A stretch of 64,000 nucleotides of DNA from Symsagittifera roscoffensis (lineage: Eukaryota > Xenacoelomorpha > Acoela > Convolutidae), in NCBI RefSeq assembly GCF_963678635.1, contig NC_087065.1:62894754-62958753 (forward strand). The letters are read 5' to 3'. The notes below the pieces were generated by a model. The model made no database searches. It was not told the DNA's origin and was given only the letters and a program-made list of their open reading frames with translations. The number at the start of each line of letters is the position of its first letter. Within the stretch, counting starts at the first letter, position 1. The position numbers and the translations under genes are program-made. Positions 44,901 to 56,900 of the stretch are shown piece after piece.

Positions 44901-47900
44901 GCATTAACTTTGAAGGGGAGCGCGCGTCAAAAAAACGCACTTTTGTCAGGAATTTCAAAACATAGCTAACTAACAAATAAAAAAAGAGTAATAAGCGCCA
45001 GCAAACAGAAGAAAAAAAATATTGATTTTGTTGAAAAGTCTCCACTGTTGAATTTCAAAAAAAAATGATGATTTAAGTTCTTTGAATTTCTAGGACAAAT
45101 TATGATTGGCGGCTTTTTGGTAACATTAACTTAACTTGAGAAAACTGGTTCAATAGCTAAAATATTATTCTGCTGGATACCTAAAAACTAAATTCAACTT
45201 TCAAAGCTAGAAATCATTCACGCTGTTTAGCGCCATTTCCACGTTCGTTTTGGAGAAGTCTATTTGCGTAACTTTTTGCAGATGAATTTCAATTGAACTC
45301 AAATTTAAAGAAAAAAAACATTCAAACTCATTAATAGTTTGAAATGATGATATAACTGACCAAAGTGTGGTGTTATTCCCAAAATAAAGATTTAGCAGCA
45401 AGCACGATATCAATTTTTTAGGTGAATTTTATTTTCTTTAGATAGATTGATTTGAAATTTAATTATGGTGCAAGAATTGCTCTTGATTTTTCATGATTAA
45501 AAAAAGAGGTTTTTGAACTTGATGAAACAAAACATCAACAAAAACAATAGACATTTTAATCTCAGGCAAAAATGGTTTTGAATCTTTAATTGTATGCAAA
45601 ACAATTGAAGCATACAATTTCAAAAAAAATGCATTATAAAACGAAAAAAATCTAATGTATTGATGAACATGTATGCAAATGTGTTTCAGATTTTTGAGGT
45701 TCAGAAACAAACCGTTCAAATTTTCACGAATAACATTATCATACCATACCCAAACAAACGCAATTTCAAGCAAAATTTCATTTGAACCGGTAAAAGTGCG
45801 TAGTACCCGTCCCAGGCCACAGGCGGCGAGGTGTCGGTTTTTCTAGTAATCAATCAAAATCTCCAGTCCTGAGTTGGTTGTTTTCAATAACTTCGTGTAG
45901 TCAGTGTGAGCAGGTAGTCATTAAGAGTGGTTCCAGAGTTGCTGGGTAAGAACAAGAGCTTGTTTCCGAGTTTTCCTTTGAGTGAGAGTAAGCGGTAAAA
46001 ACAAACCAGGGGGTATATTTGTTGAGTTTTGCCGTAGTTTATTTTGGTTCGATTTCCAAGCCTCGGTGTCAGTAGATTCTGAGGAGACTGTTGCAAGTGG
46101 TCTCGAGCTCATATCAGATTCTACTGCGCAGGTGAAGTTAAAAAACATCGTTTTGTCGTTCAGTTTCCTAGTTCAAGCAGTTTTGTAGAATAATTTTCCA
46201 AAGGCTTGCTTAGACTTTCCGAAACACAAAAAAGAAGGGTGGCAGGTGGGTTGAGTTCCTAGGTGATTATAGTCAGTTGGCAATACTTTTTGAAGTGGTC
46301 GTTTTTTCGTAACTATGTTTTGTCGTAAATAATTTTTCGTTGTCGAAAAAGATCAGGTTAGCTTTTCCGCGTCGGGCTATGAAGCAGCGTAGGGCTTAAA
46401 GAATTGAGTCTGCATCAATGTTGTGGCAAGTTTCAGAGTGAGCGGCGTGTGTTTCTAGGCAGGTGAAGAAGAGAGTACATCGCTTTCTAAATTCTCCATT
46501 GTTGCGTACTGCAAAGGGTCCAAAGAAGTCAATTCCAGTCGAGTGGAAATGGTAGAGTTGTCAGGGCGAAGGCAATCGTGCTGGTGATAAGTCGGGCATT
46601 TGAGGATTGAAGGTTTTTATGTCGTATGCGGCGGCAGGGTATGCCTTGTCGGGTGATCCCTTTTAGGTTCTTGCGTGTTCGAAGGATCCAAAAGTCCTGT
46701 TGTAGAATGCTGCGGCTGTCTTACATTCCACAATGGGATTGCTGTCGTGTATCTGTTGCATAAAGAGCTGTATTGAGCGGCTATCTCCATTTAGAATGAC
46801 CGGATGTTGACTTGTTAAGAGTTACGGGGCTTTGTTCAGGCCTCATTTGGCGCGGACAAATCCCAAGAGGCAGAGGTGCTGAAGTCGGCTGCGGGCAGGA
46901 ATTGGTGTCTTCTTTGTCAGGCACAGAACTTCCTTGGGTTTCTCCGGTCGCTGAGTCTGCGTGCTGATGAAAGCAAACCCATTTGCTGTGTGCTGCAGAG
47001 AAAGTGAGCTACAAGTATTTCTCTTGAATTTAAGGGCTTTCGTCCAATTGCTGTAGTGTCTGAATTCAATTATTGTGATGGCTGCATTGGTGTGTCCTCT
47101 GTCGTATTTACAGCAGCCGGTTGCTGCAAGGTCGGTTGAGTAGGCCAGTTACTGCTAGGCGAGAGCAGTAAGGCTGGTCCTGTGATCCACCGGGAGAATG
47201 AAGTCATATATGTGATCCATCGAGAGGATGAAGTCAAGTTTATATCCACGGGTGGCGTCGTCGACTGGGTCGTCTTTGCTGGGCTCGTATTTGCAATCCA
47301 AGTAGGAATTGTTGTCCATTATGAGGTTAAGGCGGTTGGCAAGAAGATCCTGTGGCCCGGACTGGATATCTTGATACAGTGAAGAACTGTGGTATTGTCG
47401 GTCCAAAGTGTCAAGCTGTTGATTTTGATATCAGGCTGTTCTTTCACAAACTTGGTTCGTTTGGCTCCATTGGTTGCGAACTGAAACTCCAGGTTCGGCA
47501 TAGTCATTCTTTTGATTGGTGATACTAGGAGTTTTCCAAAAAAAATTTGAAAACGGCTTTGGGGGCGAGGAGAATGTTAACTTGCTCCAAATGTTCCTAC
47601 CATAAGTTTTAAAAAGAGCTTTTTTCAAATTAGTGTCGTTTTCTCTGCGTGGCGTGGTAAAAATATCAGAGTAAAAAACTAGAACTTAAAAATTTTCGAC
47701 GTTTATAGTAAAGTAGGCAAATTGGACAACAGTTTCTGCAGAGAAATGACAAGAAAAACAAAAAAAAATCATTAGAAAAAACTTCAAAAAACTGTTTAAA
47801 GTTTTTGCAGTTTTTTTTTTGAGTTTTTGAAGTTTTCGAATCCCAAAAAGACACAAAAACTCCTAAAAACCTTTTTACTTGGGTAAAATTAAGTTTTCAC

Positions 47901-50900
47901 GGCCTAATTTAAACATAAATAAGCTATTGTAAACAATAACAATTTTTCTCGATACTGCGAAATTTTTTTGAAAAGGGCGACAAAAAAGGGTTTTAATATG
48001 ATATATCAAGTTTATATTCCGATGATTTTTTGTGTCCGCTGATTTTGCGTGGAAAACAAAAAAAAAAGAAAATATTAAAACAAATACACCCAAATACAAA
48101 ACTCCTCCCCATTTTGAATGGTCAGAACAAAAAAGAAATTTGATCCAAACCTAAACTGTTTGCTCAGTAAAGTTAGAAACATTGGGTTTTCAGTTTTTAA
48201 AAGTAGAAGTTTTTCTGTTACAAAAATGGGACTCGTTTGACTTGACTTTATTCAGTTTTCAATTCGAGCGCTAACAGCACGCACAAGCTAGAAGAACTTC
48301 TCGCGGCTGTGTAAGTGGAATCCAAAACAGCGATTTTTTAAGTGGAAGCGCCAATGCATAATAATTGCAATAAAAAATCAAAAAAAAACCAAAAAAACTG
48401 CTTAACTAAAAATTCGCTTTGCTCTTTATTATTCAATCAGGAAGTTTATAAAGTAGGTTTTGCTTTAATTTTCATTCGTTATGATTCCTTCTCGCTAATT
48501 CATTCGCATTTGTTCTCATATCCGTTCCAATTCGTTACGATTCTTTCTCACACCTTCTTTCTCACTCCTTGAGTTTTATTCGTTCTCATATTTGTTCTCA
48601 TTTGATGTGTCATTCATTCTAAACAATTCTAACCTGGACATCTGTAGGAGCGGACATGAAACAGATGCTCCGAATGAGTAGAGGAAGCAGATGAGAGTGA
48701 GGATGCAGGAGAGCACTAAGCTGGAGAAGAGCAGACCACTGAACACCTTCTTCATCAGGGGGTCCACGTCGAACAGGAAACGCTCCTCACACTCAACTGC
48801 AACACACAAAATATTGGAGAAAAATAACACACATTTTGTTTAGAACTTTGCGCACATTTTGTTCAGAACATCTCTTCAGAACTTAGAAAACATTTGCTCG
48901 AGCATTTGAAAAAGGTCGCTCACATTGTTTGTGGTCTAGACATCGAAAAATATCTTGCTTGAGTTGAGAACGGTTAGGCAAATTTTTTAAATTGTAGATA
49001 GTACTTCAACTGCATCTTAGCGTCACATAAACTTTCCAGGCCTTTTGATGGTTTTAATCGGTTTTCTTTATAAGACCGCTCAAAAACCGCTTAAAAACCG
49101 CTCAAATCTTGCTTGAAAAACCAATCAAAAACCACCGCAAGAAATGAGTGGTTTTTGAGCGGTTTTCTAAGCAAGATTTGAGCGGTTTGAGCGGTTTTTC
49201 TCAGAAAAAAAACCGCCCAAACCGCTTAAACCGCTCAAATGTTGCTGGAAAACCGCTCAAACCGCTCGTATCTTGAGCGGTTTTTGAGCGGGATTTCGAC
49301 TCGGGTAACTTAAAGTGAACATTTTTGAATCTGGAAAACCTTGCAATATGAGTGAAAGATAGTTGATTACTGTGCAAGTAGCACAGAATATTCATTTAAT
49401 TCAGAACAAATTTGGTAAGCGTTGCAAATAAAATGCTCGATTCTGATTGCCTGCGAAAATTTCCAAATTAGATTCAAGTTAACCGCTCAAAAAAACCGTT
49501 CAAACTTTGCGCCGTTTTTGAGCTGTTTTTTTTTTTTAATGAAACGCTCAAAAACCGCTCAAACCGCACATTATGAAGCAAGATTTTGAGCGCAATCGTC
49601 TAAAAAAACCACTCAAAACGCTTAAATCTTTCTTCAATTTAGGTGAAAAATCTCGACTCGGGCATTATCATCCCTCCCCCAAACGGCTTTGGGGCGAGGA
49701 GAATGTTAACTTGGTCCGAATGTTCCGGCCATAAAATTAAAAAAAGAACTTTTTTCAAGCTAGTTTCGTTTTTCTGCGTGGCGTGATACAAAAAATCCGG
49801 GTAAAATTCTAGAACTTGAGAAATTTCGACGTTTATAGTAAAATAGGCAAAATGGACAGCAGTTTTTGCAGAGAAATTACAAAAAAAACCAAAAAAAAAG
49901 ACATTAGAAAAAAATTCAAAAAAATTGTTTCAAGTTTTTTTGCAGATTTTTTTTTGAATTTTTGAATTTTTCGAATCCCATAAAGACACAAAAACACGAA
50001 AAAAACCTTTTACTTGAAAAAAAATTAAGTTATCACGGCTCAAATTAAACATAATAAGCTATTGTAAGGAATAACAACTTTTAACAGTAAGGAATGACAA
50101 TTTTTTTTATAAAGGGCGACTAAAAGGGTTTTATTATGATATATCAGTCGACCCATTCCGACGATCTTTTGTGTTACCTTATTTTGCGTGGAAAACAAAA
50201 AGAAAAACATTAAAACAAATACATCCTAATACAAAGTTCCTCTCAATTTTCAAGGGTCAGAACAAAAAAGAAACTTGGTCCCAAACTAAACCGTTTGCTC
50301 AGTAAATACCATCAATGATTGATCTACCATAAAACAACCAAGCTTGTTTGCCCGACAGTTTTGGTTACAAGTTACAAATGAAAAACTGTCAATTAGTTTG
50401 AAATTCTGAACAAGACTGCTCGCGTCAGGGCGAAGCCCTGAATGTTCCGACAGCCTTTTAAGGTTTATGGAGCAGTAATAACCTAAAAAAAATTAAATGT
50501 AATAAAATAAAACGAATTTGTTTTTGTAAATCTTGAATTTGTTTTTGATAATCATCCCCCACATGCCATTTAAAAAACAAAAGGATAGCTGTCGCTCGTT
50601 GTAACATGTCAATTGTGGCAAATAAACTTCTTTCAACCAAATTGGAACAATTTCTGAGACGGATTGTAAACGTTAATAGTTGCTTAAACGTTGATAGCGC
50701 GAAATATATCGCCCGTTAATTGTCCCAAATTGGCCAAAATGGCAATCTTTAAACCCCCATGGCTTTATGAAAAATGATCAAAGGTGAAATATCTTCCAAA
50801 ATTGAAGCTCAGGACAACAAACCTTTTGAGTGATAAAAAAATTCTGTAAATTTAAAAACAATTCAATTTTATTTCACATTATGTTTTTCGAAGTAATAAC

Positions 50901-53900
50901 CTGTACTTCCAAATCATTGAGTTTTAATTAATTCTTGCCATAACGTGATATATAGATAACCAATTTTCCTTTAGCAGTATATATTTTGTCAACTTTATTG
51001 TAAATTTTTAAACTCAATTATTTTAACTGTAAACAGTCAAAAACTTAAAACCACCCGGGAAGATTTCTTCTTGTGAGGTAGTGTGACATCACTACATGAC
51101 GTCATGCATTCTTATGCTATATTAGATTACATAATTAACCTTGTTAATGAAATGAAGTTCATACATTTATATTTATTTAACTATGTAAATATTGATGGTA
51201 ATTAATACCAACCAGAGGAGATTTATACCGAGCTACTAATCAATTGGGTAGACTTGAAGAGAATAAAATATTATAATCATGCTCTAACTTGCGCCGATCG
51301 ACTAGCGATATTCCAGAAGTTAAGAACCGAATCCTGCGTCCTTAAAAGCAAGATAAGTCTTAACCGCTCGAGACATATAAATTATGGAAACAATCAATAA
51401 CAATTGATAGCCAGTAGCGCTAATTAATATTCGAACAGCTTACAACATTATCAATAAACGACGATATAGCTGTCCACAGCCATCCGAAGGGACACTATAT
51501 CACTGGTTAATCAGCCCAAACGCTAGTCAGCCCATCTGAATATTAATAGAGGTAACTGATTTTATGCGTAAGAAAAAGAACATAGCCAACAGACAGTTGG
51601 AAAAGAGTCAATGAACGCAATTAAACGAAAAAAATTCAACTTTCCAACTTCAAATAAAACAAAGATGCCCTTAAATTTCTAGAACAATGTTTGTTGGGCA
51701 ATTTTTCAATAAACTTGGCCCAATTCGAAGAAATTGGAGCAATAGGTCTATCTTTTTTTTGCTGGAAATTCTGCAAACTAAATTCCTTTTTCGAGCCAAG
51801 AAGTAGATCATTGCACTTTCGCTATTCGATAGTGGAGTTTGCCTTCCTTTCAACAGAGGAAATGATCTGAACTTATAGAAAAAAAAACAAAAAAAGTAAA
51901 TTTGAGCCTGAACATGTTTTCAGACATTTCCTGAAAAATTCATCGCGACCTAAATAAGAGTCTGAAGTAAGCTTATCAAGTCTTAAAAACGCTTGGCGTC
52001 GGAACAAAACAGAAAAATGCCTCGGTTGCCTGTAAGTTAATCAAAACTATACATCCAGAAATTTTCGTCTAGGTATCTACACTATCCACTAGTTTTGAAC
52101 TTAATGCTTAAGCAAAGAAAAAATGCTCCGCACAAACCATTCAAATTTGCATTAAACAATATTATTTTGTCTATTTGGTGATTTATGCGTTAGTTTGTTG
52201 TTACAAATTGATCTAATCGCTTAAATGTTAACCTAATCGTTTATGTTTTGAATCTGAAAATTAGAATAGGTATGAATTTAGTCGCAGGAGTTTTCAGGGG
52301 CGTCGTCATTCACTCACACCTCATGCGGCAATATCGGAGTTCTAAATTCTTTGATTTTGCCAGGCCAAGTTCGGATGATTCAAAAAATAAAGAATACACT
52401 CAAACCGTTCTGATTAAGGCAAATTTTGTGCAATTTAAAATCGTCCTGCTCCGCTTCAAAAAAAATGGTTCGATTTCTTACTGCCATGCAAAATTTCGGC
52501 TCTTTTCCAGTTCCCGTAAACACGTAAAAACAAACATAAAACTCGTTATTTTGAAAAGGGGGGAACTGGAAAAGAGCTAAAATTTCGAGTGTCGAGCAGC
52601 TGGTAAAAGTTGCAAAAAAGATTGAAAATGAATTGCGGTGCTTGAAGTTTACTCATGCGATGGAGGCGTTGGATGACCAGCATTTTGTATGAGACGCAGA
52701 AGAAGAGCCAGATGACCCCGTAAGTCCTCAGTTCGGGGATGCGCCTATCGTGGTAGCTGGAGATGCAGATTCGCTGGAAATAACATTTCAAAGGATCACG
52801 TCTCAAATGGCATAATTCCCTAATGGCAAAAAAATAATAAATTTCCCAAATGGCATAATTTTCATGCAACTGTTCTGATTAATTTCTTCCGGACCTTTAA
52901 AATATTCATAAAATTATGGGCTCTTTTTCTGACCAAAACTGCCTTTTAACTACCTGGCTTCCCTCAAAATCTGGACAATATGGACCTGTTTAGATCAACA
53001 AAATAATGTTCTGTGAATCGCTTGATTGCTTTTGAGAAGAATTTCTGAATATTTTTGGCAGGGGCTTTGTAATACGATTTCAATATTGTCATGCTTTGTA
53101 AGGCGGTTTCAGTTTGTTGTCCAATGCTTGCAGTTTTTTTGCAGAGACCCTTTCTCAGTATATTAATTTAACAACCTACTTCGAACCAGTAACGAATGGC
53201 GCCTTTTTTGAGCAGTTCGCCTGCCTTGCTGGCTCCTGGACCATAATCCTTGCCCCCATACTGCTCCCCGTAGAACCCATCCCCATACACGTCCCCTCCT
53301 CCATAATCGCCATCCCCTTCTGAGCTAGATCCGCTGCTATAAGTGCTCTGAACATATCAAAAATAGTGGTTAGATTTGAAAATGACTACCTTGAAATCGT
53401 TAGAAAATAACGGTACTCATATTGTGAAATCCTCGTTTTCACATTTTTATGAATAACACAGACTTTAAACACAAAAGTAGACAATAGATTCTTTTAAGAC
53501 AAGTTGAGAAAAAATGTTTTACTAGTTGTTCGACCGCTCTTCCGAAAGAGGGTGGAAAGGTTTAAGATTTAACTGCTTGCGTTCAAAAAATATACCAAAA
53601 ATGAAAGATTTTAGGGTTGAGTGGGTTCATATATCACATTAAACCCCTTTCAGAAGTTATTTGAGCAGCAGTGAAGTTTTCATGAACGTTCTTACATTTA
53701 CAAAATAAAACGGCTTAAAACGGCTTAAAGCTTAAAAGTATATAAAAATTTTAAAAAAAAGAGCAAATATTCAAAAATCAAATATCAATTTTTTTATTCT
53801 TTTCTCTTTTTGTTTGTGTTCAGACTTTCGAAGAAAATGGAATATTTATGCTTGGGGTAGGCTTTTTTCTTCAGTCAAACTTTAGCAATCGAAATAAGTT

Positions 53901-56900
53901 TTTGAATAATTTCTTTTCCCAAAAACTATTCTCAATATGGGTATCCGGAAGGGTATCGGGTGAAAATTTAAAAAAGTCCCCGAGAGGCTATTTTTACAAA
54001 CCCGGAGGGGTCCCAATCCGGAGGGGCCCCAATTTTGCCAATCCGGAGGGGTACCAATTTTGCCAATCCGGAGGGTTCCCATTTCTGCCAATCCGGAGGA
54101 AAGTTTTTAACCCATTTTGAGAAAAGTTTTCCCAAAAACTATTCTCAATATGGTTATCCGGAAGGGTATCGGGTGAAAATTTAAAAAAGTCCCCGAGAGG
54201 CTATTTTTACAAACCCGGAGGGGTCCCAATCCGGAGGGGTCCCAATTTTGCCAATCCGGAGGGGTAACAATTTTGCCAATCCGGAGGGGTCCCATTTCTA
54301 CCAATCCGGGGGGGGGGGGGGGGGGGGTCAAAAAACTTTTCTCAATAATGCAAAAAACTTTTCTCAATATGGATTAAAAGGCAGTCTGAACATTCAGGGC
54401 TTTGCCTGACTTGTCTCATTAATCCCATTAACTTTTAGATCTGCCTGATCAATTTAAAGAAAGTAAAAACACATGTTTTCAAATGACCGAAAACGAAATA
54501 ATTATCAGTAACTGTCAAAATAATGAATTGTTTGCTCCATTGATTGAGTGTTGTCCGAACCGGAACATTTATGGGTAAAAAATGCTAGTCACGTATTTTA
54601 TTTTTGTTCAAACAATGTCACTAAATGACAAAAAAGAACTGTGTAGAGTAGGCTTTTTTCCACTCAGTTTGGATGCCTGAAAAAAAATTTGTAGCGGATC
54701 AAGTAAAGTATTACATGAATAGAGCCAGCAGAAGATTGGAAACGAAAAAAGGAAACTAAGAAACTGATTGGAATTTTTTTTTAAAACAATTCTTCAGCTA
54801 TAAAATTTGGCAAAAATATGCTTGGTTAAAGTTCTTTGAGTTTCACGATCAATTTAAGAATTTCACGATCAATTGAGTTTCACGATCAAACTGAAATCCC
54901 CCTCTTAAAATGAATTTGTTGACATTTTTTTTGCCATTTTTTATTTTTGTAATTGGAATTTACGTTATTTTTAAAAGATGAGCTTAAACTGAGCTCGCAG
55001 AGTGCATTTATTCGGAGCTTCAAAAAATGCATAAATATGTATAAAGGCACTCGTATTTTTTGACATTCACGGCTTTTCTCGGGGGCAAAATAACATTCAC
55101 AATCTATACCAGAGTCTCAATTACACATGAAAATACTTGCCACAGTTTCGTCGAGAAAAACTGTTCTGGTTATTTTTGATTATCATGGTTTTTTCTTGAA
55201 ATCAACTTGAGATAAAAATTGTTTTATTTTCTACTCCAGTTATTCTGATTTTAGTAATTTTTAACATTTTAAAATTGCAACAAGCTTTGCCGCATTCAGA
55301 AAAGCTGAGAAGAAAAAGAATTTTTTTTTGATAAACACTGGGCTAAACACCCCGGCTCATTTTCCGATTATCCTTTTAAAACTATCATTTTAAAACTTTA
55401 AAACTTGGTTGCTTGCAAAATCAAACAATTAATTGAGCTCTTACACTTAATTCAAACCAAATCTCGAAAGCTTGGGCTCAAAAAACTAAATTTCGGAGCT
55501 ATCTGACATAAAAATATGATGTCATCTGATTGGTTCCACCCTAATTTCTGCTCAATCGGTTTCAAACCATCTGATTTGTTTCAACGAGATTTTCAAACAA
55601 GGCAGCTTGCTTCCGTGTGATGCTTTAAGTGGTACAAATGCTTTTCAAGGTAACTTATAGATACTCTGGGTTAAGAAAGAGAACAAAATTCAAAAAACAC
55701 GAAATGAAAAGTTAAAAACCCTACCTACACTCAATGCTAAGTTTCAAACAACAATTTTGCGCCTAAAGTTCATTATTGGGACCCATATAATTGCCTCTAC
55801 TTAATATCGAGTGATATCTGGGCCACCTATAATTGCGCCCAAGCTACACGTTAATGATGCAACTAAAAACATAGTTCGCATTAGTTCTGGCCGAACTTGT
55901 GTTTTTTTTTCAAATAATCGTACCGGTTGTTTCGTTTTTATTTCAACTTTTGAAGAAAACGATGGATCGTTTTTTGGGATCAAATTTAATGGATGATACA
56001 AAAGTTTTAATTGAAGTTTTTTTGAGTTACATTCTCATGAACTCAAAAACAAAAAAGAATTCATCTTTGCTTTTTTTTGCAAGCTCATATCTTTTTGCTC
56101 TTTGACCAATTTGGGCCAACTTTATTGCACTCTATAAGTTATTAACTACGATATTCAACGCTTAAGCGTGAATTACTTGAGCACAACTTATTATTCCGCA
56201 CTCAAAACTACTTCCAGGTGAATTGGGACTAGGTAGCTTTAGTTCACTGGAAGGCTCAAAAAATATATTTTAATTGATAATGGCTGTTATGTATAGAAAA
56301 ACAAAAAAAAGTACAAAATTTAGTCACTTGATGGCTTTATCAAAAAATTTTCATCAAAAAATAACGGAGACAAATTAAGCATCTGTCGGGGTATTCAATG
56401 TACTTCACGTATACAACAGCAGTCCACTTAAATTTCATGATTTCAGATGCACGATAAAATTTTAGTCTTAAACTTTCAAAAAAAGAAACTTGGCTGAATA
56501 AAACTTAACGAGAGATTATGTCTTTATTTATTCTTTGAAAAATGAACAAAAAGTTCTCGCTGTTGCAAAACTAGTCTGTTTGCATTTTTTTGTGCTGTTG
56601 ATTTTTTAGTCCATGAGGAGTATTCTGAGTGAGTTTATGCCATGTGCTGTATAAACGCGTGTAGCGATTAACGTACACGCCTATTAGAATGCACTGATTG
56701 TTTTAATTAGGAGACCATCAAGTCGAATTACATTTCTTCAGCTATAAAATTTGGCAAAAATATGCTTGGCCGAAGTTCTTTGAGTTTCACGATCAATTGA
56801 GTTTCACGATCGAACTAAAATCGTCTTATTAAAACCAATTTGTTGACTTTTTTTACGCCATTTTTGCTTTTGTAATTGGAATTTACCTTCTTTTTAAAAG

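Larger units (their letters stand above)
44482..48633 (-). other. intron 4 of the tetraspanin-like gene
   Basis: It contains a dead BEL/Pao fragment at 45790-47520 and an inverted R2 copy with a flanking block at 47554-48190. The rest is AT-rich, with a short patch of higher GC at 44765-44935 that I could not identify. Confidence 0.6.
48797..52652 (-). other. intron 3 of the tetraspanin-like gene
   Basis: It holds an aaccgctc repeat cluster (49060-49640), an inverted R2 copy (49683-50320), an R1 copy (50405-50850) and a block at 51080-51550 with different base composition. No exon was recognised. Confidence 0.6.

Noticed and set aside
55811-56105. Frames shared by both 1.94-kb intron copies
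   Set aside because: The matching copy at 57826-58068 is shifted and altered by indels, so there is no coding constraint.
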